A DNA stretch of 25,182 nucleotides from assembly GCA_035258565.1 (NCBI GenBank), contig DATFXF010000301.1, positions 1-25,182 on the forward strand, in the 5' to 3' direction. Below are positions 1 to 7,144 of this stretch, in pieces. The stretch comes from DATFXF01 sp035258565 (GTDB lineage: Bacteria; Acidobacteriota; Terriglobia; Acidiferrales; UBA7541). The first letter of the stretch is position 1. Every line of letters begins with the position of its first letter. A model generated the notes under the pieces. That model did not search any database and was not told where the DNA came from. It saw only the letters and a list, made by a program, of their open reading frames with translations. The position numbers were made by a program, and so were the translations under genes.

Positions 1-75
1 TTCACCACGCCTTACACGCTCGGGCAGTATCTGCTGATGGACTACATGCAGCGCAAGACCCGCCACATCCACTAG
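1..75 (+). CDS. C-terminal end of an unidentified protein (5' end off the window)
   Basis: An open frame runs in from the window edge for 24 codons and stops with TAG at 73-75. The visible peptide is rich in Tyr, Met and basic residues (it includes YLLMDYMQRKTRHIH). This is too short to assign a family. It lies on the same strand as the flavoenzyme gene that starts about 65 bases downstream, so the two could be co-transcribed. That it is coding rests only on the open frame reaching the edge. Confidence 0.4.
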   Translation, partial: FTTPYTLGQYLLMDYMQRKTRHIH

Positions 76-140
76 CGCTTTCGCTTGACCCTCCTCTCCA
101 TTCGCTTAAGATGACCGCGCCGTTTCGAACAGGCACGGCG

Positions 141-1502
141 ATGCCACGCGAGCGACTGGTCATCATCGGCGGAGTGGCAGCGGGCATGAGCGCGGCGAGC
201 CGCGCGCGCAAGCTCGATCCCCGGCTCGAGATCGTGGTCCTAGAGAAGGGCCGCGACGTCTCCTACGGCACGTGCGGGCTGCCCTATTATGTCTCCGGCC
301 AAGTGGCAAGTGCACAGGAACTCGTCGTTTACACCGCCGAGTTTTTTCGCCAAAGGCGCAACCTTGACGTTCGCCTGGAACAGGAGGCCATCGAGATCGA
401 GCCCGGCAGAAAGCTCGTGCGCGCGCTTTGCCGCGGCGCCCATCCGGTCACGCTCGAGTACGACAAGCTGGTGATCGCCACCGGTGGCGCGCCAGGGTTG
501 GAGATTCCAGGAACAGACTGCACGAACATTTTCACGTGCAACAATCTCGCCGAGGCAGTCCGCCTGCGCGCGTTTCTCGAAGAGGAGCGGCCCAAGCGGG
601 CGGCCATCATCGGCTCGGGCTACATCGGCCTCGAACTGGCGGATGCCCTGGTGAGCCGCGGCGTCACCGTCACCATCCTAGAACGCTCCGACGCAGTGCT
701 CGAAGAAATCGAGCCCGAGATCGGAGAGAGAGTGGAAGCCGTGCTGGAGGCACACGGAGTACGACTGCTCAAGCGCGCGGCGGCGACCGGGATTGCGGGG
801 AACGCCGGGCGCCGGGCCGTGGCAGTGGACTACGGCGCGGGGGGAAGCGAACCGACTGACCTGGTGCTGCTCTCGACCGGGATCGCCCCGCGCGTTGAAC
901 TGGCTCTGGCGGCAGGCATCCAGCTCGGGGCCACGGGCGCGATCGCGGTGGATGAACGCATGCAGACAAGCGTCAGCGGAATCTACGCGGCGGGCGACTG
1001 TGCAGAAGTGCGTCATTTGGTGACCGGCAAGCCGGCATACCTTCCCCTGGGCACCACGGCGAACAAACAAGGGCGCGTCGCCGGTGAAAACGCCGCGGGC
1101 GGACATGCCCATTTCGAAGGCGTGGTGGGCACTCTGGTCACGCAGGTGTTCGAATTGGCCGTGGCACGGACCGGACTCAGCGAGCGACAAGCGCGAGCGA
1201 ACGGGTTCCAGCCGGACTCGGTGACCATCACTTCGACGTCGCGGGCCAAGTACTTCCACGGCAAACCCATTCTGGTGAAATTGATCTGGGATCGTCCCAC
1301 CGGCCTCCTGCTGGGCTGCCAGATGGCCGGCGAAGAAGGGATTGCCAAGAGAATCGACGTTGCGGCGATGGCGCTGCATGCGCGTCTGCGGGTGCCTGAA
1401 ATGCTCCACCTCGACCTGAGCTACGCGCCGCCCTTTGCGCCGGTCTGGGATCCCATCCTGATCGCCGCAAACGAAGCGCAGAAGAAGCTCACCCGCTCCT
1501 GA
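141..1502 (+). CDS. CoA-disulfide reductase-like FAD/NAD(P)H pyridine nucleotide-disulfide oxidoreductase
   Basis: This is a 453-residue flavoenzyme of the CoA-disulfide reductase / NADH oxidase / NADH peroxidase group, a cytosolic NAD(P)H-dependent reductase of disulfides or polysulfides. An FAD-binding dinucleotide fold opens the protein (LVIIGGVAAGMSAAS, residues 6-20). The single redox cysteine is Cys45 in SYGTCGLPYYVSG, the group signature. A second Rossmann motif for NAD(P)H follows (AAIIGSGYIGLELADAL, about 154-170), then the FAD motif IYAAGDCAEV (about 283-292) and a C-terminal dimerisation domain ending in a YAPPFAPVWDP motif typical of CoA-disulfide reductases. I chose ATG 141 because homology begins directly after it; an in-frame ATG at 111 would add ten residues. 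Substrate (CoA disulfide, O2, peroxide or polysulfide) cannot be decided from sequence. No C-terminal rhodanese domain is present. Confidence 0.9.
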   Translation: MPRERLVIIGGVAAGMSAASRARKLDPRLEIVVLEKGRDVSYGTCGLPYYVSGQVASAQELVVYTAEFFRQRRNLDVRLEQEAIEIEPGRKLVRALCRGAHPVTLEYDKLVIATGGAPGLEIPGTDCTNIFTCNNLAEAVRLRAFLEEERPKRAAIIGSGYIGLELADALVSRGVTVTILERSDAVLEEIEPEIGERVEAVLEAHGVRLLKRAAATGIAGNAGRRAVAVDYGAGGSEPTDLVLLSTGIAPRVELALAAGIQLGATGAIAVDERMQTSVSGIYAAGDCAEVRHLVTGKPAYLPLGTTANKQGRVAGENAAGGHAHFEGVVGTLVTQVFELAVARTGLSERQARANGFQPDSVTITSTSRAKYFHGKPILVKLIWDRPTGLLLGCQMAGEEGIAKRIDVAAMALHARLRVPEMLHLDLSYAPPFAPVWDPILIAANEAQKKLTRS

Positions 1503-1608
1503 ATTGGCTTCCCGCCGGCGCCTGGAGTTTCCTGTCATGATCACTTGCGCTAACATGTAAGGAATGAGACTTCCGCGCTGGGTCGCGCGGATTGTGGGAG
1601 GAAGGCCC

Positions 1609-2103
1609 ATGACCAAGGTCTTGGCGGGCCACCAAGCGCCGGCATTCGCTTTGAACGGCGCCAGTGGCCATCCATTCTCGCTGGCGGAGGCCCTGCGAAA
1701 AGGGCCGGTTGTGGCCGCCTTTTTTAAAATCACCTGCCCCGTCTGCCAGTTCACCCTTCCCTTTCTCGAGCGCCTGTACCAGAGCTATGGCGATCAGCGC
1801 GCGAGCTTCTGGGGCATTTCGCAGGACGACGCGCGCGACACGAAAGAATTCTGTCAGGAGTTTGGCATCACCTTCCCGACCCTGCTCGACGAGGACGGAT
1901 ACCCGGTCTCGAACCAGTACGGTCTCGCCCAGGTTCCCACCGTCTTGCTGATCGCACCGGACGGAAAAGTGCTGGTGAGCAGCGTGGGTTTCTCGAAGGC
2001 CGATCTCGAGAGTATCTCCTCGGAACTGGCCCGCCTCCTTGGCCGCTCGCCCGCTCCGGTGTTCAAACCGGACGAAATCGTGCCCGATTACAAGCCAGGT
2101 TGA
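1609..2103 (+). CDS. Thioredoxin-fold protein of the AhpC/TSA-TlpA type
   Basis: A 164-residue thioredoxin-like protein. The N-terminal part (GHQAPAFALNGASG) is the usual peroxiredoxin/TlpA opening. It is followed by FFKITCPVCQFTLPFL, holding a CPVC redox motif at about residues 44-47, and later by the cis-Pro segment QVPTVLLIAPDG. The CxxC pair points to disulfide reduction or isomerisation rather than a one-cysteine peroxiredoxin. No signal peptide is visible, so it is probably cytosolic. The start is ATG 1609, because GGGAGG at 1596-1601 stands seven bases upstream; an in-frame ATG at 1564 has a Shine-Dalgarno-like stretch touching it and is unlikely. It lies about 106 bases after the flavoenzyme on the same strand, so a shared thiol-redox role is possible but unproven. 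Confidence 0.85.
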   Translation: MTKVLAGHQAPAFALNGASGHPFSLAEALRKGPVVAAFFKITCPVCQFTLPFLERLYQSYGDQRASFWGISQDDARDTKEFCQEFGITFPTLLDEDGYPVSNQYGLAQVPTVLLIAPDGKVLVSSVGFSKADLESISSELARLLGRSPAPVFKPDEIVPDYKPG

Positions 2104-2116
2104 GGGTCGAAGAACT

Positions 2117-2133
2117 AGGTTCCGGCGGAACCT
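2117..2133. terminator. Hairpin between convergent genes
   Basis: AGGTTCC and GGAACCT form a perfect 7-bp stem around the loop GGC. The hairpin sits 14 bases after the thioredoxin-fold stop and 12 bases before the end of the opposing small gene. No U-tract follows on either strand, so it is at best a bidirectional pause or rho-assisted end. Confidence 0.4.
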
Positions 2134-2144
2134 GCTGCCGCGGC

Positions 2145-2306
2145 TTACAGCCACTCTTCTTCGAACAATCTTCTTTTGTGCTTCGGCGGCTTGCGGCGCT
2201 TGTCAGGAATGATCCGCTCGGTGGGAGGCAGGCCGGCCTGGTCGCGCGCGCGACGCCGCGCTTCTTTGCCGACGTTGAGCCTCTGGCGCGATTTTGATTT
2301 TGCCAA
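2145..2306 (-). CDS. Small basic hypothetical protein (TTG start inferred)
   Basis: A 53-residue, strongly basic protein reading MAKSKSRQRLNVGKEARRRA at its start and ending in RKPPKHKRRLFEEEWL. The dense, ordered Arg/Lys pattern with Pro-Pro turns looks like a real small nucleic-acid-binding or ribosome-associated protein rather than chance. I place the start at TTG 2306, because a lysine-rich protein-like sequence begins there. The frame stays open up to an ATG at 2429, but the extra 41 residues look random. No good Shine-Dalgarno sequence precedes the TTG. It converges on the thioredoxin-fold gene. I do not recognise a named family. Confidence 0.4.
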   Translation of the reverse strand: MAKSKSRQRLNVGKEARRRARDQAGLPPTERIIPDKRRKPPKHKRRLFEEEWL

Positions 2307-2337
2307 GCTGAATGCGAGGTTAACTCTCTCGACTGGA

Positions 2338-2361
2338 GTCGCGCAACTCTTTCTGCGCGAC
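2338..2361. other. Perfect 8-bp inverted repeat upstream of the small basic gene
   Basis: GTCGCGCA and TGCGCGAC flank an 8-base loop, 32 bases upstream of the proposed TTG start at 2306. It could be a leader hairpin or an operator. It has no T-tract and its function is unknown. Confidence 0.3.
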
Positions 2362-2603
2362 GCTGGCTCGGATCGCTCGGAAGAAAGGCTGACGTGCGAT
2401 CGCACCTCCGCAGTTCGGTCAACCTCCAACCGCTCGGGCGAGAAAGGTCGGAAGCCCTTCCTTCAGGTGGAAGAGGGCCCCGCCTGGGATAGACCCCCGC
2501 CCACGCGGTGTGCGCGAACCACCGTCCGCGTTGCCAGAGCAGAAGGACCCAGACCAACAAAACAGGCGAAAAACAGAGATCGATTATTGGGCGGACAGGG
2601 GCC

Positions 2604-3956
2604 TCAGGATGAACGGGGTAGCTTCAAGAGCCGCGGCCGCACGTACGACCAGTAGGCGAGGATTCCCGCCGCAACCGTTAGGATGGCCGCAAGCGAAGGC
2701 CCGGGGCGATTGATGAATGCCACGATCAGAATGCCGCCCGTGGCCACTAGGTAAAAGAGCGGCACCCAGGGATAACACCACACCCGATAGGGACGTTCTC
2801 GCGTTGGTTGCCTTCTGCGAAGGAGCAGTACACCCGCCACCGCCATCCAAGGGAAAATCCCCAGGGCAAAGCCGATATACGTCAGCAATTGCTCGAACGT
2901 GCCGAACAGGACCATGAGGACGGCGCAGACACCCTGGGCGGCGATGGCGACTCCCGGCGTTCCGAATCGCGGATGGATCTGGGCCGCGAAGCGGAAGAAC
3001 AAGCCGTCACGGGCCATTGCGTAGTAGATCCGGGGGCCCGTGACCACATAGGCGCTGAGGGAGGAGAGCAGCGCTAACCCCATGATGAGGGACAGCCACG
3101 AAGCAGCCTCAAGCCCAAACAGGTGTTTTGCGGCCGCTTCACCCACAGGGATGACGCCCGCCAGCCTCGCTGCCGGTGCCGCAAAGAAGAAGAGAAGGTT
3201 CATCAGCAAGTAAACAGCCGTGACCGTCACTGTTCCCAGCAACAGGGAACGCGGCAGCGTGCGGGCGGGTCGTTCGACTTCCTCGGCGATGTAGGAAGAC
3301 GCATTCCAACCGCTATACGCGAAGCTCACCCACAGCAGAGCGATCCCCATTTGGCTCAAGCGGGCCGGGGCCCAAAAGTCGCTCGAACTCTCGAGGAACC
3401 TCCAGTTTCCCCGGCCGGCCGAAAAGCCCGCAAACACCAGTCCCCCAAGTAACAGCAGCTTCGTCGCCGTAAGCGCGTTCTGGACCCACGCGCCCACCCA
3501 CAGACTGCGAGCATGGAGCGCCGTAAACATCAGCACAAGACAGATTGCGATCACATCTTGAGCCAGAGGGGTGTGCGGTAACCATCTCCCCGCAGCCAGG
3601 TACTTCGTGCAGGCCATCGCTGTGGCCGCAATTGGAGCTGAAAACCCCACAAAGAAACTCGTCCAACCGGTCAGGAAGCCGGCGAGGGGACCATAACACC
3701 TCTGCAGATAGACATATTCCCCGCCAGCCTCAGGCATCATCGTAGCCAACTCGGCGTAGCTCAAGGCTCCGCTAAGCGCGATCACCCCACCGAGCAGCCA
3801 GCACACCAAGACGAACCAGGCGCTCTCCACGCGCGCCAGCATGAGCCCGGTAGTGCTGAAGATGCCCGTGCCGATCATGCTCGCCACGATCAAGCTTGTG
3901 GCTGTAGTCAGACCTAGACGGCGGCGCAAACTTTCGGTTGTGGCCTTGCCGCCCAA
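2604..3956 (-). CDS. APC-superfamily amino acid permease
   Basis: A 450-residue integral membrane permease of the amino acid-polyamine-organocation superfamily, expected to carry amino acids across the inner membrane by proton symport or exchange. The unwound TM1 substrate motif is present (SMIGTGIF, about residues 26-33). So are the TM2-loop segment YAELATMMPEAGGEYVYL and the conserved YYAMARDGLFF stretch about two thirds along. Hydrophobic segments are consistent with twelve helices. The gene starts at TTG 3956: a TAA lies in frame three codons upstream and no in-frame ATG exists before the TM1 motif, so the rare start is forced. It is flanked by about 500 bases without an intact gene upstream. 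Substrate cannot be read from sequence. Confidence 0.88.
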   Translation of the reverse strand: MGGKATTESLRRRLGLTTATSLIVASMIGTGIFSTTGLMLARVESAWFVLVCWLLGGVIALSGALSYAELATMMPEAGGEYVYLQRCYGPLAGFLTGWTSFFVGFSAPIAATAMACTKYLAAGRWLPHTPLAQDVIAICLVLMFTALHARSLWVGAWVQNALTATKLLLLGGLVFAGFSAGRGNWRFLESSSDFWAPARLSQMGIALLWVSFAYSGWNASSYIAEEVERPARTLPRSLLLGTVTVTAVYLLMNLLFFFAAPAARLAGVIPVGEAAAKHLFGLEAASWLSLIMGLALLSSLSAYVVTGPRIYYAMARDGLFFRFAAQIHPRFGTPGVAIAAQGVCAVLMVLFGTFEQLLTYIGFALGIFPWMAVAGVLLLRRRQPTRERPYRVWCYPWVPLFYLVATGGILIVAFINRPGPSLAAILTVAAGILAYWSYVRPRLLKLPRSS

Positions 3957-4229
3957 GGGTCTTTATCTCAGCCCCTCTGACTTAAGTTCGTGTCCGCGCG
4001 TGCGAAATGCTTTCGTTATTTTCAACACCGCTGTTCGTTTCGCGCGGGCTCGTCGCACACGATCGGTTCAGGGTTCTCAGACGGTGTCTGACCGGGTAAG
4101 CAGCATACTCTGTGAGACCGTCCGTCGGCGACAGTCGGGATCCTCTGCTCACACGGAGACCTCGAATGTCCCCAATTCATATAGTATCAACGCGGCCTAG
4201 ACGAAGGAGGAAGGAGTGGCAACTCTCAA
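3957..4229. other. Gene-poor stretch upstream of the permease
   Basis: I see no convincing gene here. A purine-rich, Shine-Dalgarno-like run (GGAGGAAGGAG, about 4206-4216) is followed at once by a GTG frame that ends after seven codons. This could be the start of a gene lost by mutation. Together with the remnant at 4230-4409, the stretch looks like decayed DNA. Confidence 0.35.
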
Positions 4230-4409
4230 TCAGCAGTAGACTTGAATCGTGCGTGAAAAACGAGGTGGGTCTCGTTCCTCGGCTGGGGCCTGACTTTGGA
4301 GGATGCGCGCCACGACCAGCCCGGCACTCGGCTGCAGCTCTGCTGCCATCTCCACAGCGCATTGCGGCTGGTCACATAACACTACTTCGTAGCCTGCCGA
4401 GGCGAGTTG
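4230..4409 (-). pseudogene. Possible response-regulator receiver remnant
   Basis: A 59-codon open frame on the minus strand lies between an in-frame TAG (4410-4412) and a TGA (4230-4232). Its first part, LASAGYEVVLCDQPQCAVEM followed by AAELQPSAGLVVARIL, has the rhythm of a receiver domain (helix 1, strand 2, helix 2, strand 3), but the phosphoacceptor Asp expected at the end of strand 3 is absent. No start codon precedes it. I treat it as a possible scrap of a CheY-like domain, with low certainty. Confidence 0.25.
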
Positions 4410-4459
4410 CTAACGGGAAAGAAGCGTGGTCCAGCTTCACTGAAGAGCACCACCTCGAG

Positions 4460-4819
4460 TCACCAATCTCGCTTCTTGCGACGGGCCTCCTTGCCCGACC
4501 TTGCGTTCTTCTCTAGCCTTAGCTTCCATGCCGTGCGTAGGGCACCAGCCAGCACATCCTCGCTTGCCGCAGCTAGCCGAATATGAGTCATTCCCATCCT
4601 TCCCCATCCACCCGCGATGGGAACGAAAACCTCAGGCAGCTCCCCAACGAACTCCGCCTGTTGCTCTAGTGTCAGCATCAGGTTCCCATAGCCCTGGTCT
4701 TCCGAGGCGAGCGTCGCGAAAATTCTGCCTCCAACCCGGAAGTCGGGCTTCCCCATGTGCGAGCTCTCTTTTGCACCTTCGAAACTGAGAGCAATTCGTC
4801 GGAAGTCGTTTGCATCCAT
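4460..4819 (-). CDS. MmcQ/YjbR family protein
   Basis: A 119-residue protein of the MmcQ/YjbR family, small CyaY-like-fold proteins of unclear biological role sometimes annotated as DNA-binding. The opening FRRIALSFEGAKESSHMGKP and the following FRVGGRIFATL are typical, as is the C-terminal half with LTLEQQAEFVGELPEVFVPI and GGWGRMGMTHIRL. The length is normal and the tail is lysine/arginine-rich. The ATG at 4819 is preceded by GAGG at short distance. The gene stands alone between decayed sequences, with an nrdJ remnant starting about 30 bases upstream of its start codon, so it may be a late arrival or a survivor. Confidence 0.85.
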   Translation of the reverse strand: MDANDFRRIALSFEGAKESSHMGKPDFRVGGRIFATLASEDQGYGNLMLTLEQQAEFVGELPEVFVPIAGGWGRMGMTHIRLAAASEDVLAGALRTAWKLRLEKNARSGKEARRKKRDW

Positions 4820-4851
4820 AAGCGCCTCGTTTCTACTCCGATTCCGGCATC

Positions 4852-4981
4852 CTACACCGCGACCATGAAACCCGAAAGCGTGGAGCCTTCCTTCGCCATT
4901 TTGATGAAGATCTGGCCCGGTGCTCCTTCCTCGTACATCCCAAACAATAATGTAGACTCCGTCACCTCCAACGGAAAACTT
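4852..4981 (-). pseudogene. nrdJ: Frameshifted remnant of adenosylcobalamin-dependent ribonucleotide reductase (TSCPD region)
   Basis: Reading down from 4981, one frame gives KFSVGGDGVYIIV. After an apparent one-base insertion near 4940-4942, the next frame gives GMYEEGAPGQIFIKMAKEG and then STLSGFM. Joined, they match the TSCPD-type segment near the C-terminus of class II (NrdJ) ribonucleotide reductases, where a glycine-rich strand pair is followed by YEDGxPGEIFIxMAKEGST. The match stops after SGFM, where DAFA is expected. A TGA stands just before the first lysine. Only about 43 residues of a protein usually over 700 long remain, so this is a non-functional scrap. An uninterrupted TTG-initiated frame (5040-4852) exists but contains the frameshift. 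Confidence 0.7.
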
Positions 4982-5084
4982 TCAGCATAACCAACTGAAA
5001 ATGCAAGGGATGGCTCTCTCCACTTCGAAGCCAAGTTCAAAGGCTGACAAAGCCGCCGGGCATTACGCTACAGTGGATTGAGAG

Positions 5085-5110
5085 CTCGGCCAGGCTTCGT
5101 TCTGGCTGAG
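5085..5110 (-). terminator. Hairpin downstream of the RES toxin gene
   Basis: CTCGGCCAG and CTGGCTGAG pair over nine positions (one G-U) around an 8-base loop, about 40 bases past the toxin stop codon on the transcribed minus strand. The following bases are not a clean U-tract, so it is only a candidate terminator. Confidence 0.35.
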
Positions 5111-5151
5111 TGCCTAGCTTTTGAGTGCGTTGCTCTCATCAATCACGGAGT

Positions 5152-5826
5152 TCAATGGCTGATGACGGGCGGCTGAGAGGGATCACGGAAGGCAAGCGTC
5201 ACAGTCCGGTCTTGTCGAACGTTGATGACCAGGGCCGGCCGGAAGCACACCAGGCACGTCCCCTTAGAACGCCGAACGCTCGGGTAGATGATCCCCGCCG
5301 AGCCCGACGCCAACAGTGCTTTGGCAAGTGTTTGGGAGCGCATGTAGCTGTTCGGATTGAGGCAGTCCGAATAGTGGACCTCGCCGCGGATGTCATGGAA
5401 GTCAGCCCGAAAATCCGCCAAGTAGTCCTGGAACGTGAAGGTTTCTGGCTCCTGCCAATGAATCTCCGTCAATTCCTGAGACTTATGGAACGCAATCTCG
5501 GCCTCGGCGGTTTCCAGTTCGAAGGTCGCATACCATGCACCTCGTTCGGGGCCATTGAAGCGGCTGCCCGCAGGGTGGGCATGGGTGAAAGCTGCATTCA
5601 CGATGTGTGCGTAGGCGACACCAAAAAGTAATTCATGAACACTGATGCCCGGAAGCAGGTTGGCCTCTCCGAGCAATCGGTCGTTCGTAGCGCCATCGAG
5701 CTCAAACAGCTCCTGTAGTTGCTTATCATCCTCGGCAAGCCTATTTAGAACGCTTTCCTCGCTGTGGCGCGAGGGAATGAGACGATGGGTGTCATCCTGC
5801 CGCAGCGTTGAAATCTTAGGTGTCAC
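5152..5826 (-). CDS. RES-domain toxin of a RES-Xre toxin-antitoxin system
   Basis: A 224-residue RES-domain protein. Characterised RES toxins (for example MbcT) resemble ADP-ribosyltransferases and destroy NAD+. The three residues that name the family are visible: Arg89 in GSRFN, Glu110 in the ETAEAEIAFH helix after the AWYATFE strand, and Ser183 in IIYPSVR. The long N-terminal extension before residue 60 is acidic and of unknown role. The gene starts with GTG at 5826, sharing four bases (GTGA) with the end of the upstream antitoxin gene, so translation is probably coupled. The order antitoxin then toxin, with overlap, is standard for this family. All key residues are intact, so the toxin should be active unless neutralised. 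Confidence 0.9.
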   Translation of the reverse strand: MTPKISTLRQDDTHRLIPSRHSEESVLNRLAEDDKQLQELFELDGATNDRLLGEANLLPGISVHELLFGVAYAHIVNAAFTHAHPAGSRFNGPERGAWYATFELETAEAEIAFHKSQELTEIHWQEPETFTFQDYLADFRADFHDIRGEVHYSDCLNPNSYMRSQTLAKALLASGSAGIIYPSVRRSKGTCLVCFRPALVINVRQDRTVTLAFRDPSQPPVISH

Positions 5827-6257
5827 CGGCCTCCTCGCCGGGCATCGAGCAACTGGCGTACGCGGACGAGCGCGGGCACACCACCCTTAATCATGTAGTC
5901 TAGAGGCATCTCTCCCTCAAACATCGGGTTCGAATTGGGCAGACTGACCCACGAATCGGCCAGTTTGCGGCTGTACAGGATATTCAGCGCCTTGAAGATC
6001 CCCAGAAGCAGGGAAATCCTTGTGAGTTTGTCCTGATCGAGGACTTTTTTCTGTCCGCGTTTCAGCTGGTAGAAGACGCCATTGGACACTCCGCCCAAGA
6101 GTTGCCGAGCCGATTCGTCTCGCAAGCGCCATGCTTGGGCGAGCTTGAAAAACGCCGGAACCGCCGCACGGCTGACTCGCTCTTGAACGGCTCTGTCAGA
6201 AAGGTCTGGTGCGGCTTCCGTCGAAAAGCCCGCCAGAGGCTGTTGGGTTACTGCCAT
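5823..6257 (-). CDS. Xre/MbcA/ParS-type antitoxin (DUF2384) partner of RES
   Basis: A 144-residue antitoxin of the Xre/MbcA/ParS group, expected to bind and block the RES toxin and to repress its own operon. The middle holds a helix-turn-helix-like region (residues about 53-90: VSNGVFYQLKRGQKKVLDQD, then LTRISLLLGIFKALNILY). The C-terminal toxin-binding part reads WVSLPNSNPMFEG and then MIKGGVPALVRVRQLLDARR, characteristic of DUF2384. I chose ATG 6257 because GGAGG (6263-6267) stands five bases upstream; an in-frame ATG at 6269 lacks a ribosome site and would lie inside the operator palindrome. A strong promoter and a palindromic operator lie immediately upstream. Confidence 0.88.
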   Translation of the reverse strand: MAVTQQPLAGFSTEAAPDLSDRAVQERVSRAAVPAFFKLAQAWRLRDESARQLLGGVSNGVFYQLKRGQKKVLDQDKLTRISLLLGIFKALNILYSRKLADSWVSLPNSNPMFEGEMPLDYMIKGGVPALVRVRQLLDARRGGR

Positions 6258-6277
6258 GGAGGCCTCCATTTATGGAG
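6256..6277 (-). promoter_or_regulatory. Probable autoregulatory operator of the RES-Xre operon
   Basis: ATGGAGGCCTCCAT (6256-6269) is a perfect 14-bp palindrome. It overlaps a second inverted repeat, CTCCAT-TT-ATGGAG (6264-6277). Three half-sites of ATGGAG thus lie between the transcription start region and the antitoxin start codon, as expected for a site bound by the antitoxin's helix-turn-helix. Confidence 0.6.
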
Positions 6278-6278
6278 C

Positions 6279-6307
6279 ATTATGACTACAAATATGTACA
6301 AGTGCAA
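6279..6307 (-). promoter_or_regulatory. Sigma-70-type promoter of the RES-Xre operon
   Basis: On the minus strand TTGCAC (6307-6302) and CATAAT (6284-6279) are separated by exactly 17 bases. Both boxes match five of six consensus positions. The predicted start falls near 6272, inside the operator, leaving a leader of about 15 bases before the antitoxin ATG. This is the clearest promoter in the window. Confidence 0.7.
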
Positions 6308-6388
6308 GTGAAATATGAAGACTCTTACATGATCCATGTTTTCAATGACTTTCACCAGGCGAACTAGGCAGCGAAACACCTCAACTGA

Positions 6389-6784
6389 GCAGGCTCGCCG
6401 CTCGCGGCGTACGACACTACTCCCGGAGCAACGAAGCGTGTGGAGTCAAAGAACCCGAAGGCTGGGAAATATACGTTTGTCCTTGATCCGGTGCGCGTCC
6501 CGGAAGAGGGCCTAAAGGTTGCCTATCGCGATGTTGTCTACCATACGGTGTTCGGCACAGTAACATCCAATGACACAGCAACCGAGCTGAAACCCGGTGA
6601 GATCAAGAGAGCCGCCGTATCATTCGATGTGCAGGCACGTCCTGAAAAAGGCCGTCAACTGGTGGCCGAAGTGGGCCTGTTCAGCGATGATGTGGTGACC
6701 ATGAACTTCGATAAACCCGAAGGCGCCAAGCCTACCGATCCGAGTAAGTCTCCACGGGACCAGTGCTCGCGGCCAAAGCTGTGA
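6389..6784 (+). pseudogene. C-terminal fragment of a secreted-type protein (possibly a subtilase tail domain)
   Basis: An open frame runs from just after a TGA (6386-6388) to a TGA at 6782-6784. A GTG at 6440 would give a 114-residue protein, but protein-like sequence already precedes it (SPLAAYDTTPGATKR), so this looks like the tail of a larger gene whose front is gone. The body has alternating beta-strand patterns (GKYTFVLDPVRVPEEG, YRDVVYHTVFGTV, AAVSFDVQARPEKG), like an Ig-like or jelly-roll module at the end of S8 peptidases or other secreted proteins. The family assignment is a guess; no catalytic motif is present. No Shine-Dalgarno sequence supports the GTG. Whether it is still translated is unclear. 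Confidence 0.45.
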
Positions 6785-7144
6785 TCACGCTTGGACCGCA
6801 TCCGTAGCTTCCCCGGGCAATAGATCTTCCCAAAGGTCAAGCTGTCGAAATGGCCGGGCCTGTGTACCTGCGCCTTTTTTTGCTGGCTTCCGTATGCTTC
6901 AAAGTGTCGGATCATTCCCTCGCCGAGTTATTTTCTGGGAACTCGAGACGCCCCAATTACGTAGTTCTAACACGATTCGGCCGAGCCAAGGTGAGGCGAA
7001 AACATTTGGCATCGCCGCAGGTTGGTCGGACCTCTGAAGTTCGGTGGCATACTCAACCGACCGGTGCACCGGAGCCTTTGGCCGCCGGCCGCACGCAGCG
7101 CGTTTGACGAAGAGCCGCCAATTGTGAGGCCGTGGAGGTGTCCG
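6785..7144. other. 360-base stretch without a recognisable gene
   Basis: Only short, unconvincing frames occur. No tRNA, repeat or clear promoter was seen apart from the GGAGGTG ribosome site at 7134-7140 belonging to the next gene. It probably holds the leader of the polyprenyl synthase gene plus decayed DNA. Confidence 0.4.

Noticed and set aside
678..1754. 358-codon minus-strand frame opposite the flavoenzyme gene
   Set aside because: It is antisense to a strongly supported enzyme and has no recognisable motifs.
6433..6450. GAAGCGTGTGG match to the 3' part of tRNA-Sec (12670-12680 region), considered as a distant att site
   Set aside because: Only 11 contiguous bases match, inside protein-like sequence; chance explains it and no second tRNA feature is present.
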